Position numbers and translations under genes: made by a program. From Candidatus Syntrophosphaera thermopropionivorans (GTDB taxonomy: Bacteria > Cloacimonadota > Cloacimonadia > Cloacimonadales > Cloacimonadaceae), in the NCBI RefSeq assembly GCF_004353895.1, contig NZ_SMOG01000003.1, forward strand, positions 1 to 64,000: DNA of 64,000 bases, in the 5' to 3' direction. The notes beneath the pieces were generated by a model. That model worked only from the letters and a program-made list of their open reading frames with translations, had not been told where the DNA came from and did no database searches. Positions 55,601 through 64,000 of the stretch are shown here, piece after piece. Position 1 is the stretch's first letter; each line of letters opens with the position of its first letter.

Positions 55601-58600
55601 TATTTCCGACCACATTAATATCGTATAATAGAACCTTTACTGGCTGATCTGTTTCAATAACTATTCTGCCATAGGAAATTTTCTTTAGTGTAGGAGCAGC
55701 TCCAGAAGGGGCATTATTAACAATTTCATATACTAAAGGATCAGTTAAGGGAATACGATAAAGACGCCATCCATATTCATTTTCACTTTCCAGATATTGT
55801 GAATCAGTAAGAGAAATGGAGTAGCTAAAATACCTATCTAAAGTATTAAGAACACCATCATTATTCAAATCTTCGGTATCCAGCACCTTATTTCCTTCCG
55901 TTCCATTAATAAAAGGATAATCTCCGAACTGGTCAATGCTGTTGTCTGCATGGTCATTAGGGTCGTCTCCTGGATGACCATCTGGAATTCCATCCAAACC
56001 CGTATCTTCCTCTAAAGTTAGAACACCATCATGGTTTTTATCTTCCGTATTGAGAACATTTAAGCCACCATATTCAGTGTAAAAATCTTCATTGATATCT
56101 CCTAAATCAATACGCAAAATAGGATGAGCAACTGGGTCATTAGCTTTCCTATCAATTTTAACCATTAATTCAATATATTTTTTTTGAGAAAAATCCAGCT
56201 GATTACCCAGATATTTCATAACCCCACCCCAACTCCACACTTCAGAGCCCTCAATACCTAAATTTGCAGGAAAAACCTTAATAGCAAGAGCTGTAACAGA
56301 TTCCTTTTTTTCCCTATCTGTTAAAGTAGCAGGATCTTCCACTTGTTCTCTATGAATATTTTTAGGATTATACCAGATAGTCCTTCCTTTGGCAAGACTT
56401 GTATTCCAGGGTTTACTTGCCATTGACCAAGAACCTATAGTTACTCCTAATGGATAAGAATCAATTATTGCTTCCATATCGTCTATATAGGCTTCATTTT
56501 TCTTTCCATGAGGGTCACCATAGATATTAGGTATGGTATAAGCTATTTCACCTGAAAGGGTAATGCGTGAATCAGCAGTGGTATTTATCAAGGGTAAAGC
56601 ATTTAACATTCTTGTAATAAATGTAGGTTTAACAGTTAAGCTCCCATCAATATCTGTCATATACATTTCAATGTTTTCATTACCAATTCGGGGACGTCTA
56701 TCGGCAACATTTTCAGAACGATAAATAAAAGTTCCCCCAAGTTTTGCCCAATCAGTTAGATTCCAATCTGCTCTGACTCCGGTTAAGGTCTTACTGGAAA
56801 TATCAAAAGTGCTTCTATATTCATAATCAATTTCAATTTTAGCATCGGGATCTTTTCCCGCAGAAGTCAAAAAAGTGATTCTACCAAAATCATAATCTAC
56901 TAGATAATCCACATTCTCTTTCTGCTTTATGCCGTTCACTTTAACGGAAACACTGCCTTTAAGTATACCTCCCTGGGATAAATCTACATATTCTCGTCCT
57001 ATTTTACCCTTAACTGACATATAAAATGATATATCCAGGTAATTGATACTTTCACCTTCATCCGTGTAAATGATACCATCACCCAGCGGGTCAAAAGGTT
57101 GAATGAAAGGTATAGTAATGAGACCGGTAGATAAATTGACCGTATTGTCATCACCATTAATTAAGCCGTCGCCATTGCTATCCATTCGTAAATAATCCGT
57201 ATAAGTGGTAATATAACTGGTAGCAAGAGAATCTGGAACCAGATAATTACGGGTCAAGTCCACATTTAAGGTGTAAATATCTAAGGTAAAGCCATCACTT
57301 TTAATGTTATTCTTGTGCATATCATAGACATTACGCATCTGATAGTGCCAGACATTATTTGGGTCATGGGGATCATATTCTTGATTACGTCTTCTTAGGA
57401 CTTTAACATGTAGAATCCCATCCTGAGCTTCACTATTTGCCGGAACAGGAATACCATCTTTTTGAGTATATTTTACAGCAATAGTAGCTCTCCGGTCAAC
57501 ATTACTATTAATGCGAATAATACCAGCAGAATAATCCGTGATAAAATCGGTTCCTTCAATTAATTCATCATAATAGGGCACATAATAGTTTGTAGGGCTG
57601 AAAAATATAGTATCCCCAATTGCTGCTGCCACATTATTATTTGCATTGCCATCATCAATAAAAAGCCTAACAGTACCGTTTGCGGGAAGTAAATTAGGGT
57701 TTTTAATTATCCAAGCACCCGTAGGGTCTGTTTTTACTGCATTATTTACCCAACCTGCAGGTACATTGGAAGAAACATCAGCTTGAGTGTAAAGTTCATA
57801 TACATCATAAGGATTTGCCAGATAATACATAGTTCTGGGGGCATAATCTCTACTACGAAAGATAGTAGAATCCGCCTGACTGGTTCCTACATAATGTTGA
57901 GTGTTTTTTTGTCCTTCTTCCGTACTGGCTATAAAAGTTAAATCCAGATTTTTGTATTTTAGTTTTGAGGTTATCCCAAAGAGTCCCTGTGAAGCAGCAG
58001 AGTAGCTTATATAACGAGAACCTGGTAAAGAAAGAGCTATATTTCCACCTTCAATGGTCTGAAATAACTCATCTTCGGTACCGGTGTATTTTATGTTGAT
58101 ATTATCAGGGTCAAAAAACTGCTGGTCCTGATTACTATTATATTTTAGATTAACTCCAATCTTCTCACCAATGGTTCCAGTTAAACGAAGATTGGTATCC
58201 TGTCTCATTTTAATATCCAGTTGACTGGCTGTATTAGTTTCATAAATAGCCACATTCTTTCTTTTGGTACTACCTACTTCCATACTGATTTTTTCTGTTC
58301 CATCTATGTTCAATCTTCCGGCAGAAGAACCCAAAACTTTTTGCACAGCTTTAGGAACGGCAATAGAGGGAAGATCAATGGAAAACTCTTTAATCATACC
58401 GGTTTTAGTAACTGTAGTCTGTTGAGCTTGAGTTAAATAAAGGGAAAGCATAGACTTATAAAAGGCTTTTTCTTGCAGATTGGCAAAATAGGTATCAAAA
58501 GAAAGAATCCGGGGTGGAACAAGGTCAAAATCATCTATTTTAGTATGAATAATAACCTTCTCCTCAGGATAATTTATCTGTTCTTTGGTGTCAGGTTCAA

Positions 58601-58787
58601 ATTCCCTTATCCAGTAGGGTTGGCTCTTTATATAATTCAATCCTTTATATAATTTATAAACATCTACTTTATTATAAATCAAAGGATGATAACCTTCCAG
58701 ATAGATGCGAGGTTGGGGTTGTTCTTTAGCAAAAGCCAGAATGATAATTGTCAGGATTATGAAAGTGAGACAAAAACGCTTTAACAT
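52689..58787 (-). CDS. sprA: T9SS outer-membrane translocon protein SprA
   Basis: A ~2030-residue protein with a signal peptide (about 1-22) and the SprA arrangement: an N-terminal region with PSIAVPKAVQKVLGSSAG, DGTEKISMEVG and LTGTIGEKIGVNLKYNS, then SYSAASQGLFGITSKLKYKNLDL and RDYAPRTMYYLANPYDVYELY, typical of SprA, followed by very many beta strands to the C-terminus (IELNL) as expected for the giant 36-strand barrel. Ca-binding-like loops (DLNNDGVLNTLD) and a highly charged insert near 1680-1770 (DEDKKKKEEEWKKQQEE) are present. It would form the export pore for CTD-bearing proteins such as those in this window. The ATG at 58787 is preferred to the TTG just before it; it lies next to the coaX stop. 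Confidence 0.92.
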   Translation of the reverse strand: MLKRFCLTFIILTIIILAFAKEQPQPRIYLEGYHPLIYNKVDVYKLYKGLNYIKSQPYWIREFEPDTKEQINYPEEKVIIHTKIDDFDLVPPRILSFDTYFANLQEKAFYKSMLSLYLTQAQQTTVTKTGMIKEFSIDLPSIAVPKAVQKVLGSSAGRLNIDGTEKISMEVGSTKRKNVAIYETNTASQLDIKMRQDTNLRLTGTIGEKIGVNLKYNSNQDQQFFDPDNINIKYTGTEDELFQTIEGGNIALSLPGSRYISYSAASQGLFGITSKLKYKNLDLTFIASTEEGQKNTQHYVGTSQADSTIFRSRDYAPRTMYYLANPYDVYELYTQADVSSNVPAGWVNNAVKTDPTGAWIIKNPNLLPANGTVRLFIDDGNANNNVAAAIGDTIFFSPTNYYVPYYDELIEGTDFITDYSAGIIRINSNVDRRATIAVKYTQKDGIPVPANSEAQDGILHVKVLRRRNQEYDPHDPNNVWHYQMRNVYDMHKNNIKSDGFTLDIYTLNVDLTRNYLVPDSLATSYITTYTDYLRMDSNGDGLINGDDNTVNLSTGLITIPFIQPFDPLGDGIIYTDEGESINYLDISFYMSVKGKIGREYVDLSQGGILKGSVSVKVNGIKQKENVDYLVDYDFGRITFLTSAGKDPDAKIEIDYEYRSTFDISSKTLTGVRADWNLTDWAKLGGTFIYRSENVADRRPRIGNENIEMYMTDIDGSLTVKPTFITRMLNALPLINTTADSRITLSGEIAYTIPNIYGDPHGKKNEAYIDDMEAIIDSYPLGVTIGSWSMASKPWNTSLAKGRTIWYNPKNIHREQVEDPATLTDREKKESVTALAIKVFPANLGIEGSEVWSWGGVMKYLGNQLDFSQKKYIELMVKIDRKANDPVAHPILRIDLGDINEDFYTEYGGLNVLNTEDKNHDGVLTLEEDTGLDGIPDGHPGDDPNDHADNSIDQFGDYPFINGTEGNKVLDTEDLNNDGVLNTLDRYFSYSISLTDSQYLESENEYGWRLYRIPLTDPLVYEIVNNAPSGAAPTLKKISYGRIVIETDQPVKVLLYDINVVGNKWEDFYVRDINGYIVPDNIINTYNISYLSGIVNNQRNSAHYTSPPGTYYIEERRESSESALSLDIQNLQPGQQVLLRQRLFEPYSLLSYNKIKFWVYPELSSSSPINPDSLDIIFRIGADSLNFYQVRERIHVVNYLPKMNRNYWTQFTYELQDFTKLKEMFPDVNSGEYREDNKIYSFKGTPTLTNVRDIYLGLYVPDDLTIPQPYNGTIYFNDMRVAEPYEDIGVAKRLSLNSAFADVITLDIDYEDKSENFNTIIQRGRTNTFTSTKTLNIMNKFFLNKLFPNAWGLDIPLSLSRNYNLGIPRFLANSDLLYDNILDPVEKDRQRTENLVYAADFGFSQRTAPKSPFLFYTIYRTSISGRIEKSYRYTPTTVDTTFNWRGTLNYNLGIPSDKVSFILFKNYRIGWFPSTFNNSFTLSSSEPQSYNWEKREGVYDWYPRTQTVPTKTFTSDNNISWGLTSDISLSARINTERDLKQKIYWQDINIGKMTRYVQDLGLNYNPNYLRNYINLTASASARYSDSQRKYFQNTDEGQITMYQSDGNSNRTIRTNLTLLNSSLLSSWAVNLSSSHSRKEGMKKQDEIKDSDKEPKSPSDEDKKKKEEEWKKQQEEAEKYGDSGKGYENGFKEEIYFGKEDIPTEEPGFKDNNDLTQPPKDKDKDKGKEETYFPVTLLNLFSKVKNITMTYQNSYIQSYSRKDDRPPFLFQLGLPHTTPAGYLDSVSDDNTISIGSGITFSRNFDSIISYSYSLQKNRANASNQTEVITFPDLTLSFINFENWFGMNKFLSGARLNTGLQYTTRATGDLDWIEPKQESVSLALNPLVGFTGTFFRKVNTNISYSITSGTNTTDMDTYDIVKTNLTHAVNGNISYSFTQGKGFTVPFTHKKIHINNELVSSLSILYEKNYDKTKGRESSQVDRDYTHFAISPSATYQFNPDIRGGLTGTWDQSSDNKRDTGVRTFSLGIWIELNL

Positions 58788-58791
58788 CAAA

Positions 58792-59580
58792 TTAATGACG
58801 GATGGTCTTGTAAGCCAAATAAAAACCGTCTAAGGTAATGGTTTTATCTACAATATCAACAGAAGGAACCAACGGATAGACTAAATCAGCAATTCCACCG
58901 GTCAATATAGTAACAATTTTTTGACAATCAGTATGGTGCGTCTTAATCTGTTGAATATAGCATTCCAACATATAAGCATGACCATTAACTATTCCTGAAA
59001 GCAAAGCATCACGTGTGTTTGTTCCTAACAGAACAGAGGGAGGAACTATTTCAATTTGAGAAAGTAGAGCTGCTCTTTCAAATAGGGCATCTGCACTTAC
59101 TTTTAATCCTGGAGCAATAGCAGTTCCTTCAAAGCTTCCTTCTTTAGTTATAAATTGGATAGTAGTAGCAGTTCCCAGGTCAATAATGATACAATCCGAA
59201 TCATATTTTTTTAATGCCCCAAAAGCATTTGCTATTAAATCAGCACCAATGAATGAGGGATCATCCACTTTATAACTAATACCCAGCGGACTGAGTGCAT
59301 TAATCTCCCAGACCTCAGCACTAAAGTATTTTTGAAATAGATGCATCCAGATACGCATCAGTTCTGGAACTACAGAACCAATGACAATACTATTAATATT
59401 ATTAAGGGATTCAGTATTCAGAAGGGGAATGAGCAAACTGAAATATTCATCAGCAGTACGATGTGCAGAACTGTAAAAACGTGCAAATCGTACCATTTCA
59501 TCCTGCTGGTATATACCACAGGTTATGTTCGTATTTCCAATGTCCACCACCAGCGTAGTGGTTTCAGAATATTTCTCCAT
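58792..59580 (-). CDS. coaX: Type III pantothenate kinase
   Basis: CoaX phosphorylates pantothenate, the first step of CoA synthesis. The protein shows the ASKHA-fold motifs VVDIGNTNITCGIY (phosphate 1), SSAHRTADEYFSLL, FIGADLIANAFGA, CIIIDLGTATTIQFI (phosphate 2) and ILTGGIADLV. I place the start at the ATG at 59580 (MEKYSETTT), although a GTG four codons earlier (59592) is possible. The gene abuts sprA and may be co-transcribed with it. Confidence 0.95.
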   Translation of the reverse strand: MEKYSETTTLVVDIGNTNITCGIYQQDEMVRFARFYSSAHRTADEYFSLLIPLLNTESLNNINSIVIGSVVPELMRIWMHLFQKYFSAEVWEINALSPLGISYKVDDPSFIGADLIANAFGALKKYDSDCIIIDLGTATTIQFITKEGSFEGTAIAPGLKVSADALFERAALLSQIEIVPPSVLLGTNTRDALLSGIVNGHAYMLECYIQQIKTHHTDCQKIVTILTGGIADLVYPLVPSVDIVDKTITLDGFYLAYKTIRH

Positions 59581-59708
59581 ATTAATAACCACACAAAGAG
59601 TATTTTGGAAATATAAAAAACATAGCCTATATCAAATTAATGGCTACAATTGCTTAAAGAAGATTTGTGTCAATATAATTCCTGCTCCTGTATAGAAGAA
59701 ATGCAACG

Positions 59709-60593
59709 CTATTTAAAACCAAGTTCTTTCAAATCAGAAGGTTTTTTGCGCCATTTAGGTTTAACTTTAACCCAGAGATGAACCATAACTGGAACGCCCA
59801 TAAAATTCGTAAGTTGTTGTTCGGCATAATCTCTAATCTTTGCCAGACCAGCTCCATTTTTCCCTATGATAATAGGTTTTTGACTTTCTCGTTCCAGCCA
59901 AATCACGGCATCAATATGGATTTTGTCATCTAATTCTTTAAATTTTTCTACCAGAACAGCAGTGGAATAGGGTATTTCTTGACTAAAATAATTAAAGATT
60001 GCTTCCCGGATAAATTCTTGAGCGAAAAACCGCATAGGTAAATCTGATAGCTGTTCTTCACTGTAATAAGGAGGATGATAGGGAATAAATTGTAGCATAG
60101 CCTCCATCAGTTCAGGAACTCCATCACCTCTGGTAGCAGAGATAAAAAAAGCTTTAGAACAGGATTCTGGTAATTGATTGATAAAGAACTCACGGGAATA
60201 ATCCTTTTGTAAATCTATCTTATTAAAGACAGCAATTTGTGGTATAGGGATATTTTTAAGAAGCTCCAACACTTCTAAATCATAATCCGTTGGAAAGCTG
60301 ATAATATCACTCATAAACAGGATTAAATCTACATCTTTATATGATTCTGACCATAAATCCTGCATTTTCTCTTGCAATTTATATCGTGGTTTGAGATAGC
60401 CAGGAGTGTCAATAAAGACAATCTGACAATCATCCCGGTTTAAAATTCCTTTAATATTATAACGAGTGGTTTGTGGTTTTGGAGAAGTAATGGAAAGTTT
60501 TTCACCTATCAGGCGATTCATAAGAGTAGATTTACCAGTGTTGGGTTTACCTAAAATGGTAACAAAACCGCTACGAAATTGAGGATTGTCCAT
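59709..60593 (-). CDS. era: GTPase Era
   Basis: A 294-residue Ras-like GTPase with KH domain. G1 GKPNTGKST, switch region TTRYNIKG, G3 DTPGYLKPRYKL, G4 FNKIDL and G5 SATRGDG are all present; the C-terminal KH domain has IIGKNGAGLAKIRDYA. Era binds the 3' end of 16S rRNA and is needed for 30S assembly. No Shine-Dalgarno is visible before the ATG; a hairpin stands just upstream. Confidence 0.97.
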   Translation of the reverse strand: MDNPQFRSGFVTILGKPNTGKSTLMNRLIGEKLSITSPKPQTTRYNIKGILNRDDCQIVFIDTPGYLKPRYKLQEKMQDLWSESYKDVDLILFMSDIISFPTDYDLEVLELLKNIPIPQIAVFNKIDLQKDYSREFFINQLPESCSKAFFISATRGDGVPELMEAMLQFIPYHPPYYSEEQLSDLPMRFFAQEFIREAIFNYFSQEIPYSTAVLVEKFKELDDKIHIDAVIWLERESQKPIIIGKNGAGLAKIRDYAEQQLTNFMGVPVMVHLWVKVKPKWRKKPSDLKELGFK

Positions 60594-60606
60594 AAAAGGA
60601 AAATAG

Positions 60607-60632
60607 GAGGACAGATTTATCCATCCGTCCTC
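60607..60632 (-). terminator. Hairpin between rocD and era, terminator-like
   Basis: Arms GAGGACAGAT (60607-60616) and ATCCGTCCTC (60623-60632) enclose six bases; on the minus strand all ten pairs form with one G-U. A T-rich tail (TATTTTCCTTTT) follows, so rocD transcription may end here just before era. Confidence 0.6.
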
Positions 60633-60653
60633 ATTAATTTAGTTTTCAATAGG

Positions 60654-61895
60654 TTATATCTCATTAAACACATTTTTAATAATTTCTGTTACTTCCATCA
60701 ACTGGTCTTCTGTAATAACCAAAGGAGGTGCAAGTCTTATAATATGACGATGAGTTGGTTTGCAGAGCACACCCTTTTCTTTCAATTTAAGACAAATATC
60801 CCAGGCTTCATAGCTATTCTTCGGTTCAACCACAATAGCATTTAATAAGCCTTTACCCCGTACTAATTTTAGCATAGGGTGCTGAATGTCCCTTAGTGCA
60901 GTGCGGAATTTTTCACCCAACACAAAAGAACGCTGCGCCAGATTCTCCTCCTGCACCACTTCTAAAGAAGCTTTGGCTACGGCACAAGCTAAAGGATAAC
61001 CACCAAAGGTTGAGCCATGCTGACCTGGTTTTATAACCAGCATTATATCCCTGTCTGCAAGCACAGCAGAAACGGGAATAACACCACCACCAAGTGCTTT
61101 ACCTAAAACCAGAATATCCGGTCTAACTTCTTCATAGTCGCATGCTAATAGTTTCCCTGTCCTGCCCAGTCCTGTTTGAATTTCATCTGCAACAAACAGG
61201 ACATTATGAACCTTACAAAGTTCATAGCAAGCTTTGAGATATCCATCTTCAGGAACTATAACACCGGCTTCTCCTTGAATAGGCTCAATGATAAAAGCTG
61301 CTACATTTTCTCCATACTTTTCCAGACAATTCTTCAAAGCATCCACATCATTATAAGGTATCTTCAATATACCAGGTAGATAGGGTCCATATCCTTCATA
61401 ACAATCAGGGTCAGTTGAGGCAGAAACCATTGTCATAGTCCGGCCATGAAAATTATTTTCCGCAAAGATTACCAGAGCGCTATTTTTCTCCACGCCCTTA
61501 ACCTCATAAGCCCATTTCCGTGCCAGTTTGAAAGCTGTTTCCACTCCCTCAGCTCCAGAATTCATAGGTAATACCATATCATAACCAAAGTATTCGGTGA
61601 TATATTTTTCAAATTCACCCAATTTGTTATTATAAAAAGCACGAGAAGTAAGAGTTAGGGTTTTAGCCTGCTCAATTAAAGCATTGATTATCTTAGGATG
61701 GCAGTGTCCTTGATTAACTGCAGAATAAGCAGAAAGGAAATCGTAGTATCTATTCCCTTCGGGGTCCCAGACAAAGACTCCTTCTCCTTTTGCCAGCACT
61801 ACTGGTAGAGGGTGATAATTATGAGCTCCATATTTCTCTTCCAGTTCCATAGCTTCATTTGAACTGATAGTGCCATACACGAGATTGTTGGACAT
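60654..61895 (-). CDS. rocD: Ornithine--oxo-acid transaminase
   Basis: The class III PLP aminotransferase converts ornithine and 2-oxoglutarate to glutamate semialdehyde and glutamate. Motifs: [15 protein letters not shown] (diagnostic opening for ornithine aminotransferase), [55 protein letters not shown] and the PLP lysine in [16 protein letters not shown] choose the ATG at 61895 because AGGAG lies six bases before it; the frame extends to 61940. It fits an organism fermenting amino acids. A hairpin follows its stop. Confidence 0.93.
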   Translation of the reverse strand: MSNNLVYGTISSNEAMELEEKYGAHNYHPLPVVLAKGEGVFVWDPEGNRYYDFLSAYSAVNQGHCHPKIINALIEQAKTLTLTSRAFYNNKLGEFEKYITEYFGYDMVLPMNSGAEGVETAFKLARKWAYEVKGVEKNSALVIFAENNFHGRTMTMVSASTDPDCYEGYGPYLPGILKIPYNDVDALKNCLEKYGENVAAFIIEPIQGEAGVIVPEDGYLKACYELCKVHNVLFVADEIQTGLGRTGKLLACDYEEVRPDILVLGKALGGGVIPVSAVLADRDIMLVIKPGQHGSTFGGYPLACAVAKASLEVVQEENLAQRSFVLGEKFRTALRDIQHPMLKLVRGKGLLNAIVVEPKNSYEAWDICLKLKEKGVLCKPTHRHIIRLAPPLVITEDQLMEVTEIIKNVFNEI

Positions 61896-62083
61896 TTTAT
61901 TCTCCTGTTTTATTTGATTTTCTTTCAAAAGCCACCTCATTAGTTCAAGTGCCCTGTGTCAAGGACATTCTTATCTTGGTGCAAGGTTAAAAGCTTTTAT
62001 ATAAACGATTCTGACTATGAAAGTAGCTCATTAATATGTTTTAGAGTATCATTGAGAGGTTATCAATCGCTTTCTACCTAAAA

Positions 62084-63406
62084 TTACACACGACCTATAG
62101 AATAATATTTAAAACCAAGCTCTTTCATCATCTTGGGCTCGTATTGATTTCTACCGTCAAATATAATGGGTTGACGAAGAGTTGCTTTAATCTTTTCAAA
62201 ATCAGGATAACGGAATTGATGCCACTCAGTTAAAAGCAACATTGCATCAGCATCTTTAAGTGCATCATATTCATCCGTGGCAAAGTGTATCTTGGGTTGA
62301 GAACCGAAAATCCGCTTTGCCTCATTCATTGCAGCTGGATCATAAGCTTGAATATTAGCTCCAGCATCCACTAATGCATTTATAATAGTAATAGAAGGAG
62401 CTTCTCTCATATCATCAGTTTTAGGTTTAAAAGATAAACCCCAGATAGCAAAAGTAAGCCCTTGAAGATTTTCTCCAAAATGACTCTTAACTTTATCCAC
62501 CAGAACCATTTTCTGTTCTTTATTAATCTCTTCTACCGCTTCTAATAATTGAGGATTCAGATTATTTTCTTGAAACATATGAATTAGAGCTTTCACATCC
62601 TTGGGAAAACAGGAACCACCATAACCCACACCTGGATATATAAATTTATAACCAATGCGACTATCCGAACCGATACCAATCCTGACTTCGGAAATATCTG
62701 CCCCAGTCGCTTCACATAAATGAGAAAGCTCATTTATAAAGGATATCTTTGTTGCCAGCATAGCATTAGCAGCATATTTGGTCATTTCTGCTGAACGCGT
62801 GCTCATAATTATGATACGTTCATTAACCTTATTGAAAGATAGATATAGTTCTCGTAAAACTTCTGCCGCACGAGGATTGTCTGCACCAATAATAATTCTA
62901 TCTGGGCGCATAAAATCTTCAATGGCTGCACCTTCTTTTAAAAACTCAGGATTAGATACCACATCAAAATCTATATCTACACCTCTATCTTGCAATATTT
63001 CCTTAACCGTTTTTCTAACTAAATCTGCTGTGCCTACAGGAACGGTAGACTTATCTACAATTATCTTATAATCCTGCATATAGCGTGCAATATCTCTTGC
63101 CACTGCCAACACATATTGAAGGTCTGCTGAACCATCTTCATCAGGAGGTGTTCCTACGGCAATAAATATAATTTGAGAAGATTGAACTGCTTCAGCAATA
63201 TCGGTGGTAAAGCTCAACCTTCCGTCTCTTGCATTATGTTCTACGAGCTCCTGTAATCCAGGTTCATAGATAGGTACGATATTATTTTTTAGCATTTCAA
63301 TCTTTCTCGGATCATTATCAACGCATATTACCCTGTTTCCCATCTCCGCAAAACAAGTGCCACTAACCAAACCTACATATCCGCTGCCAACCATTGCTAT
63401 ATTCAT
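62084..63406 (-). CDS. ugd: UDP-glucose 6-dehydrogenase
   Basis: A 440-residue enzyme oxidising UDP-glucose to UDP-glucuronate with two NAD+. It shows the Rossmann motif [34 protein letters not shown], the catalytic cysteine in [13 protein letters not shown] and the C-terminal [17 protein letters not shown]. It overlaps the epimerase gene upstream by 4 bases, so the two probably belong to a surface-sugar operon running beyond the right edge. Confidence 0.95.
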   Translation of the reverse strand: MNIAMVGSGYVGLVSGTCFAEMGNRVICVDNDPRKIEMLKNNIVPIYEPGLQELVEHNARDGRLSFTTDIAEAVQSSQIIFIAVGTPPDEDGSADLQYVLAVARDIARYMQDYKIIVDKSTVPVGTADLVRKTVKEILQDRGVDIDFDVVSNPEFLKEGAAIEDFMRPDRIIIGADNPRAAEVLRELYLSFNKVNERIIIMSTRSAEMTKYAANAMLATKISFINELSHLCEATGADISEVRIGIGSDSRIGYKFIYPGVGYGGSCFPKDVKALIHMFQENNLNPQLLEAVEEINKEQKMVLVDKVKSHFGENLQGLTFAIWGLSFKPKTDDMREAPSITIINALVDAGANIQAYDPAAMNEAKRIFGSQPKIHFATDEYDALKDADAMLLLTEWHQFRYPDFEKIKATLRQPIIFDGRNQYEPKMMKELGFKYYSIGRV

Positions 63407-64000
63407 TTCAAAGACTCCTTATTCTTAAAAAACTCTATGGTTTCTCTAATGCCCGCATCAAGAGTATAAAGAGGGCTCCAGCCTAATTCCTTAAAGGCTT
63501 TGGAGCAATCTAAAAGTGACCGTCGTAAATCTCCCTTTCTGGGAGGACCTGGTATTGGTCTGAGGTCCGTACCTAATTGCCAGGCTATAGTTCTATAAAG
63601 AAATGAAGTGGTAGTTTCCTGTCCTGTTCCAATATTGAAGACATCATTATCTCCTTTATCCAGTGCTGCAACATTAGCTCTAACCACATCTTTAACATAT
63701 ACATAATCTCTAATCATACCTTCTGGTTCATCAGGATAAGCATAAAGCATAGGAGCTTGGTTATGGAGCAGTTTTTCTATAAAAATTGAGACCACTCCAG
63801 CTTCGCTTTGTGCTACCTGTCGGGGTCCATACACATTGGCATAACGCAGTATGGTATAGGTTAAGTTATATTGATATTGATAAAAGCGGACATAATATTC
63901 GCTGGTCAATTTATGAATAGCATATATGGATAAAGGATTCAAAGGACAGTTTTCAGAAGCAGGATATTCTTCCGCTTCGCCATAGATAGCTCCACCGGAA
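63403..64000 (-). CDS. NAD-dependent sugar epimerase/dehydratase (5' end outside window)
   Basis: Partial: the frame is open to the right edge and encodes [20 protein letters not shown] and onward, so the internal ATG at 63942 is not the start. This is the C-terminal ~198 residues of an extended short-chain dehydrogenase of the GalE/UDP-sugar epimerase type: YAIHK carries the catalytic Tyr and Lys (YxxxK), then [28 protein letters not shown] and FNIGTG. Likely a UDP-glucose 4-epimerase or UDP-glucuronate-acting enzyme given the coupling to ugd, but the substrate cannot be read from sequence alone. Confidence 0.9.
   Translation of the reverse strand, partial: SGGAIYGEAEEYPASENCPLNPLSIYAIHKLTSEYYVRFYQYQYNLTYTILRYANVYGPRQVAQSEAGVVSIFIEKLLHNQAPMLYAYPDEPEGMIRDYVYVKDVVRANVAALDKGDNDVFNIGTGQETTTSFLYRTIAWQLGTDLRPIPGPPRKGDLRRSLLDCSKAFKELGWSPLYTLDAGIRETIEFFKNKESLK

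Overview
The window looks like a chromosome segment of a Gram-negative, anaerobic, AT-rich bacterium of the FCB group, most likely Candidatus Cloacimonadota (Cloacimonas-like). The assignment is an inference. It rests on lpxK (an LPS outer membrane), an SprA-type type IX secretion (T9SS) translocon, four secreted proteins ending in FlgD-like sorting domains (NPFN...F.LP...YN.RG.....L), class III anaerobic ribonucleotide reductase, and gene neighbourhoods of that group. No rRNA, tRNA, CRISPR array or intact transposase was found.

Layout. 0-6.2 kb: C-terminal part of a secreted beta-helix protein, asparagine synthase and an unrecognised secreted protein. 6.2-8.3 kb: AT-rich, gene-poor, with an 11-bp-repeat element and one HExxH protein. 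8.3-16.0 kb (+): ABC-F ATPase, HgdB-like protein, mnmA, DUF3147, UvrC-like protein, purC, response regulator, lpxK. 16.0-21.8 kb (-): hrcA-grpE-dnaK-dnaJ-rsmE behind a degenerate CIRCE operator. 21.8-27.4 kb: a 1521-aa secreted protease/VWA protein flanked on both sides by broken mobile-element-like gene pieces, including a Dam methylase pseudogene and a duplicated scrap of the next gene. 27.6-32.9 kb (-): radical SAM protein, nrdG, nrdD. 33-35.3 kb: decayed nuclease copy, second 11-bp-repeat element, lipoprotein plus a 59-aa protein, intact nuclease.

35.4-44.6 kb (-) is the most interesting part: a tightly packed seven-gene operon encoding a VWA lipoprotein, a small membrane protein, a tubulin/FtsZ-like protein, an Hsp70/actin-fold ATPase of 1092 aa, a membrane-anchored coiled-coil protein, a MotA/ZorA-like channel protein with a long coiled-coil tail, and a MotB/OmpA-like protein. 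Together they suggest an envelope-spanning, ion-driven machine tied to two cytoskeletal nucleotide-binding folds. Related tubulin-like/VWA/OmpA neighbourhoods have been proposed for membrane remodelling; this exact set is, as far as I know, uncharacterised.

44.7-52.2 kb (-): two paralogous T9SS-exported M14 carboxypeptidases around a YibQ-like deacetylase and a DUF192 lipoprotein, then the SRP RNA gene with a good promoter. 52.2-52.7 kb holds a third 11-bp-period repeat. 52.7-64 kb (-): sprA, coaX, era, rocD, ugd and an epimerase cut by the window edge. SprA would export the CTD-bearing proteins seen elsewhere in the window.
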